A stretch of DNA of 64,000 bases. It comes from Pseudonocardia sp. SCN 73-27 (GTDB taxonomy: Bacteria; Actinomycetota; Actinomycetes; Mycobacteriales; Pseudonocardiaceae). The DNA is taken from positions 106,783 through 170,782 of the forward strand of contig MEGH01000007.1 of NCBI GenBank assembly GCA_001725415.1, given 5' to 3'. Position 1 is the first letter of the stretch, and each line of letters begins with the position of its first letter. The notes under the pieces were generated by a model, which saw only the letters and a program-made list of their open reading frames with translations, had not been told where the DNA came from and ran no database searches. Shown here in pieces: positions 53,773 through 64,000 of this stretch. Made by a program: the position numbers and the translations under genes.

Positions 53773-55200
53773 ATGCCCGGTCCGCTCGTCCTGCGTGGTG
53801 GCACGGTTCTGCCCGTCGACGACGCCCGCTCCGTGCTCCACGACACCGACGTCCTGATCGTCGACGACCGGATCGCCGCCGTCGGCGCCGCGCTCGACGT
53901 CCCCGCCGGCACCCGCGAGATCGACGGAGGCGGCGGCATCGTCATGCCCGGCATGATCGACACCCACCGGCACATGTGGCAGACCGCGATGCGCGGCTAC
54001 GGCGCCGACTGGACGCTCTCGCAATACTTCGTCTGGTACTACCTGGAGAACGGCCGCCACTTCCGGCCCGACGACATCCGCGCAGGCAACCGGCTCGCCG
54101 CGATCGAGGCGATCGACGCCGGCGTCACCACGACCGTCGACTGGTCCCACGGCCTGCAGACCGTCGGGCACGCCGAGGCCGCCGTGGACGCCCTGCGCTC
54201 GGTGCCGGGCCGGTTCGTCCTCGCCTACGGCAACATCCAGCAGGGCCCGTGGGAGTGGGCGACGTCGAACGACTTCCGCGCCTTCGCCACCGCACTGCGC
54301 GACACCGCCGACGACATGCTGGGCTTCCAGATGGCCTTCGACGTCACCGGCGACCCCGAGTTCCCCGAGCGGGCCGCCTACGAGGTGGCCCGCGAGCTCG
54401 ACGTCGCCACCACGACCCACGCCGGCGTCTGGGGTGCCACCAACGACGACGGCATCCGGCTCGCCCACGACGCCGGCTTCCTGAACGAGCGCAGCATCTT
54501 CGTCCACGCCGCGACGCTGTCGGCCGACAGCTACCACCGCATCGCCGCCACCGGCGGCTCGGTGTCGGTGTCGACGGAGAGCGAGCAGAGCGCCGGCCAG
54601 GGCTACCCGCCCACCTGGGCGCTGCGCTCCCACGGCATCCCGGTGTCGCTGTCCATGGACACCAGCGTCTGGTGGAGCGGCGACCTCTTCTCGGCCATGC
54701 GCACGACGCTGGGTGCCGACCGCTCCCGCGAGCACCTGGAGGCCCACGCCCGCGGCGAGACCGTCACCAACGCGGCGCTGCGTGCCGACCAGGTCGTCGA
54801 GTGGGCCACCCGCGGCGGCGCGCAGGCCCTGGGCCGCAGCGATCTCGGCCGCCTCGAACCCGGCGCCAAGGCCGACGTCGTCCTGATCAAGAACGACCGG
54901 TCACCGGTGTCGTTCCCGCTGCTCAACCCGCACGGGCACGTCGCGTTCCAGGCCCAGCGCGGCGACGTGCACACCGTGATCGTCGACGGGACCGTCGTGA
55001 AGGACGCGCACGAGCTCGTCGGAGTCGACCTGGCCGCGGCGCGGCGTGAGGTGGAGTCGACGATCGAGTACCTGCGCTCGACGATCGGCGAGGAGGCCTG
55101 GCAGCAGGGCATGCACCCCGAGGTGCCCGCGACGACGCTGCTCGACAACCCGTACACGTACACCGACTACGCGAGCAGCGCGACGCACTCGCAGCGCTGA
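53773..55200 (+). CDS. Amidohydrolase (ATZ/deaminase-like group)
   Basis: This 475-residue metal-dependent hydrolase has the HxH metal motif in GMIDTHRHMWQTAMRG, His in TTTHAGVWGATN and VHAATLS, and the Asp in SLSMDTSVWW. The C-terminal LGRLEPGAKADVVLIK belongs to the beta-sandwich of cyclic amidohydrolases, cytosine deaminase and atrazine hydrolases. AAGGAG at 53762-53767 precedes the ATG. It is divergent from the IclR gene and likely under its control. The substrate is unknown. Confidence 0.9.
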   Translation: MPGPLVLRGGTVLPVDDARSVLHDTDVLIVDDRIAAVGAALDVPAGTREIDGGGGIVMPGMIDTHRHMWQTAMRGYGADWTLSQYFVWYYLENGRHFRPDDIRAGNRLAAIEAIDAGVTTTVDWSHGLQTVGHAEAAVDALRSVPGRFVLAYGNIQQGPWEWATSNDFRAFATALRDTADDMLGFQMAFDVTGDPEFPERAAYEVARELDVATTTHAGVWGATNDDGIRLAHDAGFLNERSIFVHAATLSADSYHRIAATGGSVSVSTESEQSAGQGYPPTWALRSHGIPVSLSMDTSVWWSGDLFSAMRTTLGADRSREHLEAHARGETVTNAALRADQVVEWATRGGAQALGRSDLGRLEPGAKADVVLIKNDRSPVSFPLLNPHGHVAFQAQRGDVHTVIVDGTVVKDAHELVGVDLAAARREVESTIEYLRSTIGEEAWQQGMHPEVPATTLLDNPYTYTDYASSATHSQR

Positions 55201-55202
55201 GC

Positions 55203-55496
55203 TCACCCCTCGGGCGTCGGTCCGGGGCCGTCCTGTGCGATCGCGGAACGTCCCCGGGCTGCGGCCCAACCCAGGCCGATCGCCAGCCCGACGACGATCA
55301 GCAGCACCCAGCCCCACCACGGGATCCCGCCGAGCGCGGCGGCGAGCAGACCGGCCACCGCGACACCGACCATCGTGCCCAGGGTGCTCGCCGTCGAGGT
55401 GCGGCGCCGGGACGTCGTCCGCCGGCGGGTCGTGCCGGTGCGGCGGCGAGCCGTCTTCCGGGCGCTCGGCGCCGGCTTGCGCTTCTTCGTCGTCAT
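55203..55496 (-). CDS. Small basic membrane protein in the his cluster
   Basis: This 97-residue protein has a very Arg/Lys/Thr-rich N-terminus (about 36 residues), a hydrophobic segment from about 42 to 80 that could form one or two helices, and a short acidic end. It overlaps hisH by ATGA. Its role is unknown; the basic N-terminus could be cytoplasmic and bind nucleic acid or acidic lipid (inference). Confidence 0.7.
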   Translation of the reverse strand: MTTKKRKPAPSARKTARRRTGTTRRRTTSRRRTSTASTLGTMVGVAVAGLLAAALGGIPWWGWVLLIVVGLAIGLGWAAARGRSAIAQDGPGPTPEG

Positions 55497-56131
55497 CGGG
55501 CGACGACGTCGCGCAGCCAGTTCTCCAGCACGGTCGCCCCGGCGTCACCCGACTTCTCCGGGTGGAACTGGGTGGCCGCCAGCGCGCCGTTCTCGACGGC
55601 CGCGACGAAGTCCTCGCCGTGGTTGGCCCACGTGACCAGGGGCGGCGCGAGGACGTCGGAGTCCTCCAGCTCCCAGCGGCGCACGCCGAAGGAGTGGACG
55701 AAGTAGAAGCGGGTGTCAGCGGGCATGCCGGCGAACAGGACGCTGCCCTCGGGGACGCGCAGGGTGTTCCAGCCCATGTGCGGCAGGACGTCGGCCTTGA
55801 GCCGCTCGACGGTGCCGGGCCACTGGGCGCAGCCGTCGGTCTCCTCGCCCCACTCGACGCCGCGGTCGAACAGCACCTGCATGCCGACGCAGATGCCCAG
55901 CACGGGGCGCCCGCCGGCGAGGCGGCGCTCGATGATCCGCGGGCCACCGACACCGCGCAGCCCCGCCATGCACGCCGCGTAGGCCCCGACGCCGGGGACC
56001 ACCAGGCCGTCGGCCTCCATGGCGAGGTCGGCGTCCGCGGTCACGGTGACCTCGGCGCCGACGCGGCGCAACGCACGCTCGGCGGAGCGCAGGTTGCCCG
56101 ATCCGTAGTCCAGCACGACGATCCGCGACAC
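55493..56131 (-). CDS. hisH: Imidazole glycerol phosphate synthase, glutaminase subunit
   Basis: HisH releases ammonia from glutamine for HisF. The 212-residue protein has [24 protein letters not shown], the nucleophile Cys in [20 protein letters not shown]-like [11 protein letters not shown], and the catalytic His-Glu in [15 protein letters not shown] 56131 is chosen because TATCCT lies exactly 6 nt upstream (leaderless). A hairpin at 56235 separates it from hisB. Confidence 0.95.
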   Translation of the reverse strand: MSRIVVLDYGSGNLRSAERALRRVGAEVTVTADADLAMEADGLVVPGVGAYAACMAGLRGVGGPRIIERRLAGGRPVLGICVGMQVLFDRGVEWGEETDGCAQWPGTVERLKADVLPHMGWNTLRVPEGSVLFAGMPADTRFYFVHSFGVRRWELEDSDVLAPPLVTWANHGEDFVAAVENGALAATQFHPEKSGDAGATVLENWLRDVVAR

Positions 56132-56234
56132 GCGGCAAGGATAGACGGACCCCGCCGACGCCTTCGCACCGCGAGCCTGCCGACGACCCCGTGCGCAACC
56201 ACACTGCTCCCGCAGCCGCTCCGGACGACCGTCG

Positions 56235-56262
56235 GGTTGCGCCCGATCGGTGGGGCGCAACC
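56235..56262. terminator. Hairpin between hisB and hisH
   Basis: GGTTGCGCCC (56235-56244) and GGGCGCAACC (56253-56262) form a perfect 10-bp stem with an 8-nt loop, 38 bp after the hisB stop. It probably ends the hisDCB transcript. The related sequence GTGCGCAACC at 56191-56200 could compete for the same arm. Confidence 0.6.
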
Positions 56263-56299
56263 TCAGCGCTGCGTTGTCGGCTCGGCTCGGGGCGCTCGG

Positions 56300-59367
<3,068 letters not shown>

Positions 59368-60252
59368 CTAACGCAGGTCGAGCCCGAGGTCGAGGGCGGT
59401 CACCGAGTGGGTCAGGGCGCCGACCGAGATGAAGTCGACGCCCGTCGCCGCGTAGGCGGCGGCGTCGGCCAGCACGATCCCACCGGACGACTCGAGCAGC
59501 GTCGGCAACGCCCCCCGACGACGGACGGCCTCGGCCGTCTCGGCCGGGGTGAAGTTGTCGAGGAGCACGAGCTCGGCGCCGAGGGCGAGGACGTCGTCGA
59601 GCTGGTCGAGGGAGTCGACCTCGACCTCGCACGGCAGGTCGGGCGCGAGGGCCCGGGCAGCGGAGAGAGCGGCCGACACCGAACCCGCCGCGGCAACGTG
59701 GTTGTCCTTGATCAGGACGGCGTCGCCGAGACCGAGCCGGTGGTTGACCCCGCCGCCGCAGCGCACGGCGTACTTCTCCAGCAGCCGCAGCCCGGGCAGC
59801 GTCTTGCGGGTGTCGCGGATGCGCGCGGGAGTTCCGGCGAGGGCATCGACCCAGGCGCGGGTGGCCGTCGCGACCCCGGACAGGTGGCAGAGCAGGTTGA
59901 GCGCGGTGCGCTCGGCGGTGAGCAGCCCGCGGACGGGGGCGCGGACGACCAGCGCCGGCTCGCCGGCGACCAACGTCGCGCCGTCCTCCGACGACGAGAG
60001 CTCCTCCCAGTCCCCGCCGAGGATCTCGTCCAGAACCGCCCGTGCGACGGGCAGGCCGGCGAGGACGCCGGCGCGGCGCGGGGTGAACTCCCCCACCGCG
60101 ACCGCGTCGGCCGGGACGGTGGCCTGCGTCGTGGCGTCGGGGCCGTAGCGCAGGTCCTCCTCCAGCGCGGTGCGGACGACGCGCAGCAGGTCGTCCGGGT
60201 CGGGGACGCCGATCTCGGTGGCGCCGCCGACGCCGGCCGCGATGCCCGTCAT
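59368..60252 (-). CDS. nadC: Nicotinate-nucleotide pyrophosphorylase (carboxylating)
   Basis: NadC converts quinolinate and PRPP to nicotinate mononucleotide. The 294-residue protein has [81 protein letters not shown] and [10 protein letters not shown], ending in [21 protein letters not shown]. It overlaps nadB by ATGA. Confidence 0.96.
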   Translation of the reverse strand: MTGIAAGVGGATEIGVPDPDDLLRVVRTALEEDLRYGPDATTQATVPADAVAVGEFTPRRAGVLAGLPVARAVLDEILGGDWEELSSSEDGATLVAGEPALVVRAPVRGLLTAERTALNLLCHLSGVATATRAWVDALAGTPARIRDTRKTLPGLRLLEKYAVRCGGGVNHRLGLGDAVLIKDNHVAAAGSVSAALSAARALAPDLPCEVEVDSLDQLDDVLALGAELVLLDNFTPAETAEAVRRRGALPTLLESSGGIVLADAAAYAATGVDFISVGALTHSVTALDLGLDLR

Positions 60253-61844
60253 GCCGCACCTGCCAGGACCCCGCCACCGACGACGGGGCGGCCGTCGCCG
60301 TCGAGCGTCACGACGAGGCTCTCCCGCTGCCAGACGTCGTCGCGGTCGGGGAAGTCGGTGCGCACGTGGCAGCCCCTCGTCTCACGTCGGGTGCCCGCGG
60401 CGGCCAGCACGGCCTGCGCGAGCAGGGTCAGGGCGGCGTCCTCGACGCCGGCCCGGTCGGCGGGCAGGACCCGGCCGGTGGCGGACTCGATCGCGTCGGA
60501 CGCGGCGGCGAGCCCGGCGGCGTCGCGGCCGATGCCGGCCGAGGCGCTCATGGCCCGCTGCACGACGCGCCGGTCGGCGACGGGCACGGCGGCGGGGCGG
60601 GCGACAGGGTCGGCGAGCATCGGGCGGGGCCCCGCGAGGTCGGCGGCGACGGCGGTCGCGGCCCGCCCGCCGACGACGAGCCCTTCGAGCAAGCTGTTGG
60701 ACGCCAGGCGGTTCGCGCCGTGCAGCCCGGTCCGGGCCACCTCGCCTGCGGCGTAGAGGCCCGGGACGGCGGTACGGCCGTCGACGTCGGCGACGACGCC
60801 GCCGCACGAGTAGTGCGCGGCCGGCGTGACGGGGATGAGGTCGACGCGAGGGTCGATGCCGGCGTCGCGGCAGGAGGCGAACACCGTCGGGAAGCGGGCG
60901 GCGAAGCCGTCGATCGTCGTGGCGTCGAGCCACACGCAGTCCGAGCCGGTGGCGGCCATGCGGCGGGTGATCGCGGCGGCCACGACGTCGCGGGGAGCGA
61001 GGTCGGCGAGCGGGTGCACGTCGGTCATGAACCGGACGCCCGCGCGGTCGCGCAGCACGGCACCCTCGCCGCGGACGGCCTCGGTGACGAGCGGGCGGCG
61101 GCCGACGGCCGGGCCGGTGTGGAGAACGGTCGGGTGGAACTGGACGAACTCCAGGTCGGCCGCGGTGGCGCCGGCGCGCAGGGCGAGCGCGATCCCGTCG
61201 CCGGTGACGGCCGACGGGTTGGTCGTGGAGGCGAAGAGCTGGCCGTAGCCGCCGGTCGCGAGCAGGATTGCGGGGGCGCGCAGCAGCCCGGGGCGGCCGT
61301 GGTCGTCGGTCACCCAGAGCCCGACGACGCGGCCGGCCGCGTCGAGCGCGACGTCGAGGCCGACGTGCCCGGTGAGCAGGGGCAGACCTGCCGCACCACG
61401 AGCGGTGGCGACGAGCGCGCGCTCGACCTCGGCACCCGTCGCGTCCCCGCCGGCGGGGACGACGCGGTACGCCGTGTGTCCACCTTCCCGGGTCCGCGCG
61501 AGGCCGTCGCCCGACGGCGAGGGGTCGAAGACCGCGCCGCGTGTCCGCAGCTGCGCGAACGCGGCCGGACCGCCCTCGACGATCGCGGCCACCGCGGCGG
61601 CGTCGTTCAGGCCGGCGCCCGCGGTGAGGGTGTCGGCGATGTGGCGGTCGGTGTCGTCGCCCGGTACGTCGCCGAGCACGACGGCGATGCCGCCCTGCGC
61701 CCAGCGCGTCGATCCGGCGTCGACGTCGTCCTTGGTGACGACGACGACCCGCAGCCCCGCGGCCGTCGCGTCGAGCGCCGCGGTCAGCCCCGCGACGCCG
61801 CTGCCGACGACGACGAGGTCGGCGCGGGCCTCCCAGCCCGTCAT
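60249..61844 (-). CDS. nadB: L-aspartate oxidase
   Basis: NadB oxidises aspartate to iminoaspartate with FAD. The 531-residue protein has [64 protein letters not shown], and [48 protein letters not shown]. It overlaps nadA and nadC by ATGA, so nadA-nadB-nadC is a coupled operon. Confidence 0.96.
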   Translation of the reverse strand: MTGWEARADLVVVGSGVAGLTAALDATAAGLRVVVVTKDDVDAGSTRWAQGGIAVVLGDVPGDDTDRHIADTLTAGAGLNDAAAVAAIVEGGPAAFAQLRTRGAVFDPSPSGDGLARTREGGHTAYRVVPAGGDATGAEVERALVATARGAAGLPLLTGHVGLDVALDAAGRVVGLWVTDDHGRPGLLRAPAILLATGGYGQLFASTTNPSAVTGDGIALALRAGATAADLEFVQFHPTVLHTGPAVGRRPLVTEAVRGEGAVLRDRAGVRFMTDVHPLADLAPRDVVAAAITRRMAATGSDCVWLDATTIDGFAARFPTVFASCRDAGIDPRVDLIPVTPAAHYSCGGVVADVDGRTAVPGLYAAGEVARTGLHGANRLASNSLLEGLVVGGRAATAVAADLAGPRPMLADPVARPAAVPVADRRVVQRAMSASAGIGRDAAGLAAASDAIESATGRVLPADRAGVEDAALTLLAQAVLAAAGTRRETRGCHVRTDFPDRDDVWQRESLVVTLDGDGRPVVGGGVLAGAA

Positions 61845-62836
61845 TCCCCACCGCCGGGGCGGCCGATGGCGATCATCCGCTGCACGGCCTCGCGCCCACG
61901 GGCGGCGAGCTCGGGGTCGACGTGCACCTCGTCGGTGCCCTCGCGCAGCGACCTGACCAGCTTCTCCGGGGTGATCATCTTCATGTAGGGGCAGGACGCG
62001 CGCTCGTTGACGGCTCGGAAGTCGACCTCGGGCGCGGCGCGGCGCAGCTGGTGCAGCATGCCGACCTCGGTGGCGACCAGCACCGACTTCGCACCCGTCT
62101 CGCGGGCGGCGTCGAGCATCCCGCCCGTCGACAGGATCTTGACGCGCTCGGCCGGGACGGCACCCGCCGTCGCGAGGTAGAGCGCCGAGGTGGCGCAGCC
62201 GCACTCGGGGTGCACGAACAGCTCGGCGTCGGGGTCGGCCTCCGCCTTGGCGGTGAGCTCGGCTCCGTTGATGCCGGCGTGGACGTGGCACTCCCCCGCC
62301 CAGACGTGGATGTTGTCGCGCCCGGTGACCCGGCGGACGTGCGCACCGAGGAACTGGTCGGGCAGGAACAGGATCTCCATCTCCGACGGGATCGACTCGA
62401 CGACCTCGACGGCGTTGGACGACGTGCAGCACACGTCGGTCTCGGCCTTCACCGCCGCGGTCGTGTTCACGTACGACACGACGACCGCGCCCGGGTGCTC
62501 GGCCTTCCAGGCGCGCAGCTCGTCGGCCGTGATCGAGTCGGCCAGCGAGCAGCCTGCGGCTGCGTCGGGGATCAGGACGGTCTTGTCCGGCGCGAGGATC
62601 TTGGCGGTTTCGGCCATGAAGTGGACGCCGCAGAACACGATGGTCTCCGCGTCGGCCGCGGCCGCGATGCGCGAGAGCGCCAGCGAGTCCCCCACGTGGT
62701 GGGCGACGTCCTGGATCTCGGGCAGCTGGTAGTTGTGCGCCAGGACGACCGCGTTCCGACGGCGCGCCAGCTCGTGGACCTGCTCCGCCCAGTCGGCACC
62801 CGTGGTGGGCGCGTCGACGACCTGTGTCGGGCTCAT
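61841..62836 (-). CDS. nadA: Quinolinate synthase
   Basis: NadA condenses iminoaspartate with DHAP to quinolinate on a [4Fe-4S] cluster. The 331-residue protein has [79 protein letters not shown] and [14 protein letters not shown], containing the cluster Cys residues. A strong AGGAGGAGG ribosome site precedes ATG 62836. A palindrome lies just upstream. Confidence 0.96.
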   Translation of the reverse strand: MSPTQVVDAPTTGADWAEQVHELARRRNAVVLAHNYQLPEIQDVAHHVGDSLALSRIAAAADAETIVFCGVHFMAETAKILAPDKTVLIPDAAAGCSLADSITADELRAWKAEHPGAVVVSYVNTTAAVKAETDVCCTSSNAVEVVESIPSEMEILFLPDQFLGAHVRRVTGRDNIHVWAGECHVHAGINGAELTAKAEADPDAELFVHPECGCATSALYLATAGAVPAERVKILSTGGMLDAARETGAKSVLVATEVGMLHQLRRAAPEVDFRAVNERASCPYMKMITPEKLVRSLREGTDEVHVDPELAARGREAVQRMIAIGRPGGGE

Positions 62837-62852
62837 CGGACACCTCCTCCTG

Positions 62853-62873
62853 TTTTCGCCTATCAATCGAAAA
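62853..62873. promoter_or_regulatory. Candidate NrtR operator upstream of nadA
   Basis: TTTTCG-N9-CGAAAA is a perfect inverted repeat 16 bp before the nadA ATG, in an AT-rich patch unlike its surroundings. It lies between nadA and the divergent nrtR gene, as expected for NrtR repression of nadABC. Confidence 0.6.
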
Positions 62874-63005
62874 CGTGGCGATCGTAGCAGCCGTCGTCGC
62901 GTCCCGGCACCGTCCGGGTGACCAGGGCCTCATGCCCCGTTCACACGACCGCAACCCGGGCGTCCATCGGCCACCCCGTGTGGACGGGCGGCATACGCTG
63001 CGCAC

Positions 63006-63719
63006 ATGCCCGGCACGACCCCTCCCCGCCCGATCGGCCACGAGGTGCTCGCCGCCGTCCTGCAGGTCCGCGACGGCCGGCTCTGCGTCCTCGCCTGGCA
63101 GCGGGGCATCGCCCCCGACGAGGGCCGCTGGGCGCTGCCGGGCGGGCGGCTGCGCGACGACGAGGACGTCGAGGAGTCGGTCCGTCGCCAGCTCGCCGAG
63201 AAGGTCGACCTGAGCGACGTCGCCCACGTCGAACAGCTCGGCGTGTTCTCCGCGCCCGACCGCGTCCCCGACGAGCGGATCGTCGCCACCGCGTTCCTCG
63301 GGCTCGTCCCGTCCGACGCCGACCCCGCCGTCCCTGACGACACCGCCTGGCAACCCGTGGACGCGTTGCCGCCCACCGCCTTCGACCACGCCTGCATCGT
63401 CGACGACGCCCTGGACCGGCTGCGCGCCAAGCTGTCCTACACCAACATCGGCTTCGCGCTCGCCCCCGCCGAGTTCACCGTCTCCGCGCTGCGCGAGATC
63501 TACGCGGGCGCACTCGGCCACCCCGTCTCGGCCACCAACCTCCAACGCGTGCTCACCCGCCGCGGCCAGCTCGAGCCCACCGGCGCCGTCGCCCCGCCCG
63601 GCCCCGCGGGCGGCCGACCTGCAGCGTTGTTCCGATTCACCCGCCGCAGCCTGCGGGTCACCGACGCCTTCGCCGTGCTGCGGCCGCCAGGCGAGGTCGG
63701 CCGGGCCGTCGTACCGTAG
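63006..63719 (+). CDS. nrtR: NrtR-type regulator of NAD synthesis (Nudix plus winged helix)
   Basis: This 237-residue protein joins an N-terminal Nudix-like domain (residues 10-150) to a C-terminal winged helix (FTVSALREIYAGALGHPVSATNLQRVLTRRG). The Nudix box GGRLRDDEDVEESVRRQLAEKVDL keeps the first Glu but has RQ and EK where active hydrolases have RE and EE, fitting a sensor of ADP-ribose that no longer hydrolyses it. It is divergent from nadABC across a palindrome, the NrtR/NdnR arrangement of mycobacteria and corynebacteria. Confidence 0.9.
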   Translation: MPGTTPPRPIGHEVLAAVLQVRDGRLCVLAWQRGIAPDEGRWALPGGRLRDDEDVEESVRRQLAEKVDLSDVAHVEQLGVFSAPDRVPDERIVATAFLGLVPSDADPAVPDDTAWQPVDALPPTAFDHACIVDDALDRLRAKLSYTNIGFALAPAEFTVSALREIYAGALGHPVSATNLQRVLTRRGQLEPTGAVAPPGPAGGRPAALFRFTRRSLRVTDAFAVLRPPGEVGRAVVP

Positions 63720-63723
63720 GCGG

Positions 63724-64000
63724 GTGACGACGACCATCCCTCTGTTCCCGCTCGGGACGGTGCTCATGCCGGGGTCGTCGCTGCCGTTGCACATCTTCGA
63801 GCCGCGCTACCGCCAGCTCACCGTCGACCTCGTGACGGGTGCGGTGCCGGACAAGCAGTTCGGCGTCGTCGCCGTCCGCGAGGGCTTCACGCCCGACGTC
63901 GACGGCCTCGCCGGGCTGCACGCCGTGGGCTGCACCGCCGAGCTGCTCGACGTCCGCCGCCTGCCCGACGGCCGCTACGACATCGTGACCCGTGGCGTGC
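63724..64000 (+). CDS. Lon N-terminal (substrate-binding) domain protein, partial
   Basis: The visible 92 residues start at GTG 63724 and show the Lon substrate-binding domain: IPLFPLGTVLMPGSSLPLHIFEPRYRQL, FGVVAVREGF, VGCTAELLDVRRLPDGRYDIVTRG. Stand-alone proteins of this type lack the ATPase and protease parts; their role is unclear. TACCGT lies exactly 6 nt before the GTG (leaderless). The gene runs past the window edge. Confidence 0.9.
   Translation, partial: MTTTIPLFPLGTVLMPGSSLPLHIFEPRYRQLTVDLVTGAVPDKQFGVVAVREGFTPDVDGLAGLHAVGCTAELLDVRRLPDGRYDIVTRGV

Overview
The window is very GC-rich, densely packed actinobacterial chromosome. Several neighbour sets match mycobacterial order from memory: a TAP-like hydrolase, msrB, hemQ-hemY-hemE, a DUF3000 protein, RNase D and dxs at the left, and nadABC with nrtR, the his genes, the trp genes, lgt, pyk and tesB at the right. 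Gene content and style (PriA, coproporphyrin-type haem genes, an Asp23/AmaP cluster, many leaderless starts of the form TAnnnT-N6-RTG) fit the Pseudonocardiales, probably Pseudonocardia or a relative. This assignment is inferred; no marker gene is present.

Layout. 1-2040: an Asp23/AmaP envelope-stress cluster. 2120-5553: a lipoprotein hydrolase relative, a small Cys-motif protein, a LigD-type polymerase and a small membrane protein. 5591-16279: msrB, the haem genes, a DUF3000 protein, a LuxR-type regulator, RNase D and a dxs-response regulator-histidine kinase operon. 16418-19247: two tandem membrane diguanylate cyclases. 19248-21203: a 2-kb stretch with no conventional gene, filled by an array of hexapeptide mini-ORFs. 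21204-24248: an MFS transporter, a phosphatase, a HIT protein and an F420/PPOX-type protein. 24398-30720: the glgX-treY-treZ glycogen-to-trehalose operon. 30745-40555: a Uma2 protein, a CAP protein, mdh, a metY cluster, tesB, pyk, a DUF2461 protein and lgt. 40778-46084: trpE-(membrane protein)-trpC-trpB-trpA. 46201-48679: a TetR regulator, a response regulator with a decayed kinase, and an MpaB-like protein. 48666-59351: his genes, split by an IclR/CoA-transferase/MetE-like/amidohydrolase cassette. 59368-64000: nadABC, divergent nrtR and a Lon-domain protein.

The most unusual feature is the array at 19399-20884. Eighteen near-identical 7-codon ORFs (start, Arg/Ser/His, Asn, Lys, Ser, Trp, TGA) sit about 62 nt apart, each with its own strong Shine-Dalgarno sequence 4-8 nt upstream. 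A seven-residue variant (MRNKSWH) precedes them. Serine alternates between AGC and TCC while the encoded peptide stays the same, which argues that the peptide itself is selected. The array starts divergently from the diguanylate cyclase genes and ends at a hairpin before the convergent MFS gene. I know of no described system like it.

Pathway logic: trp and his genes share PriA, since no trpF is present here; NrtR with a palindrome probably represses nadABC; glycogen is debranched by GlgX and converted to trehalose by TreY and TreZ.
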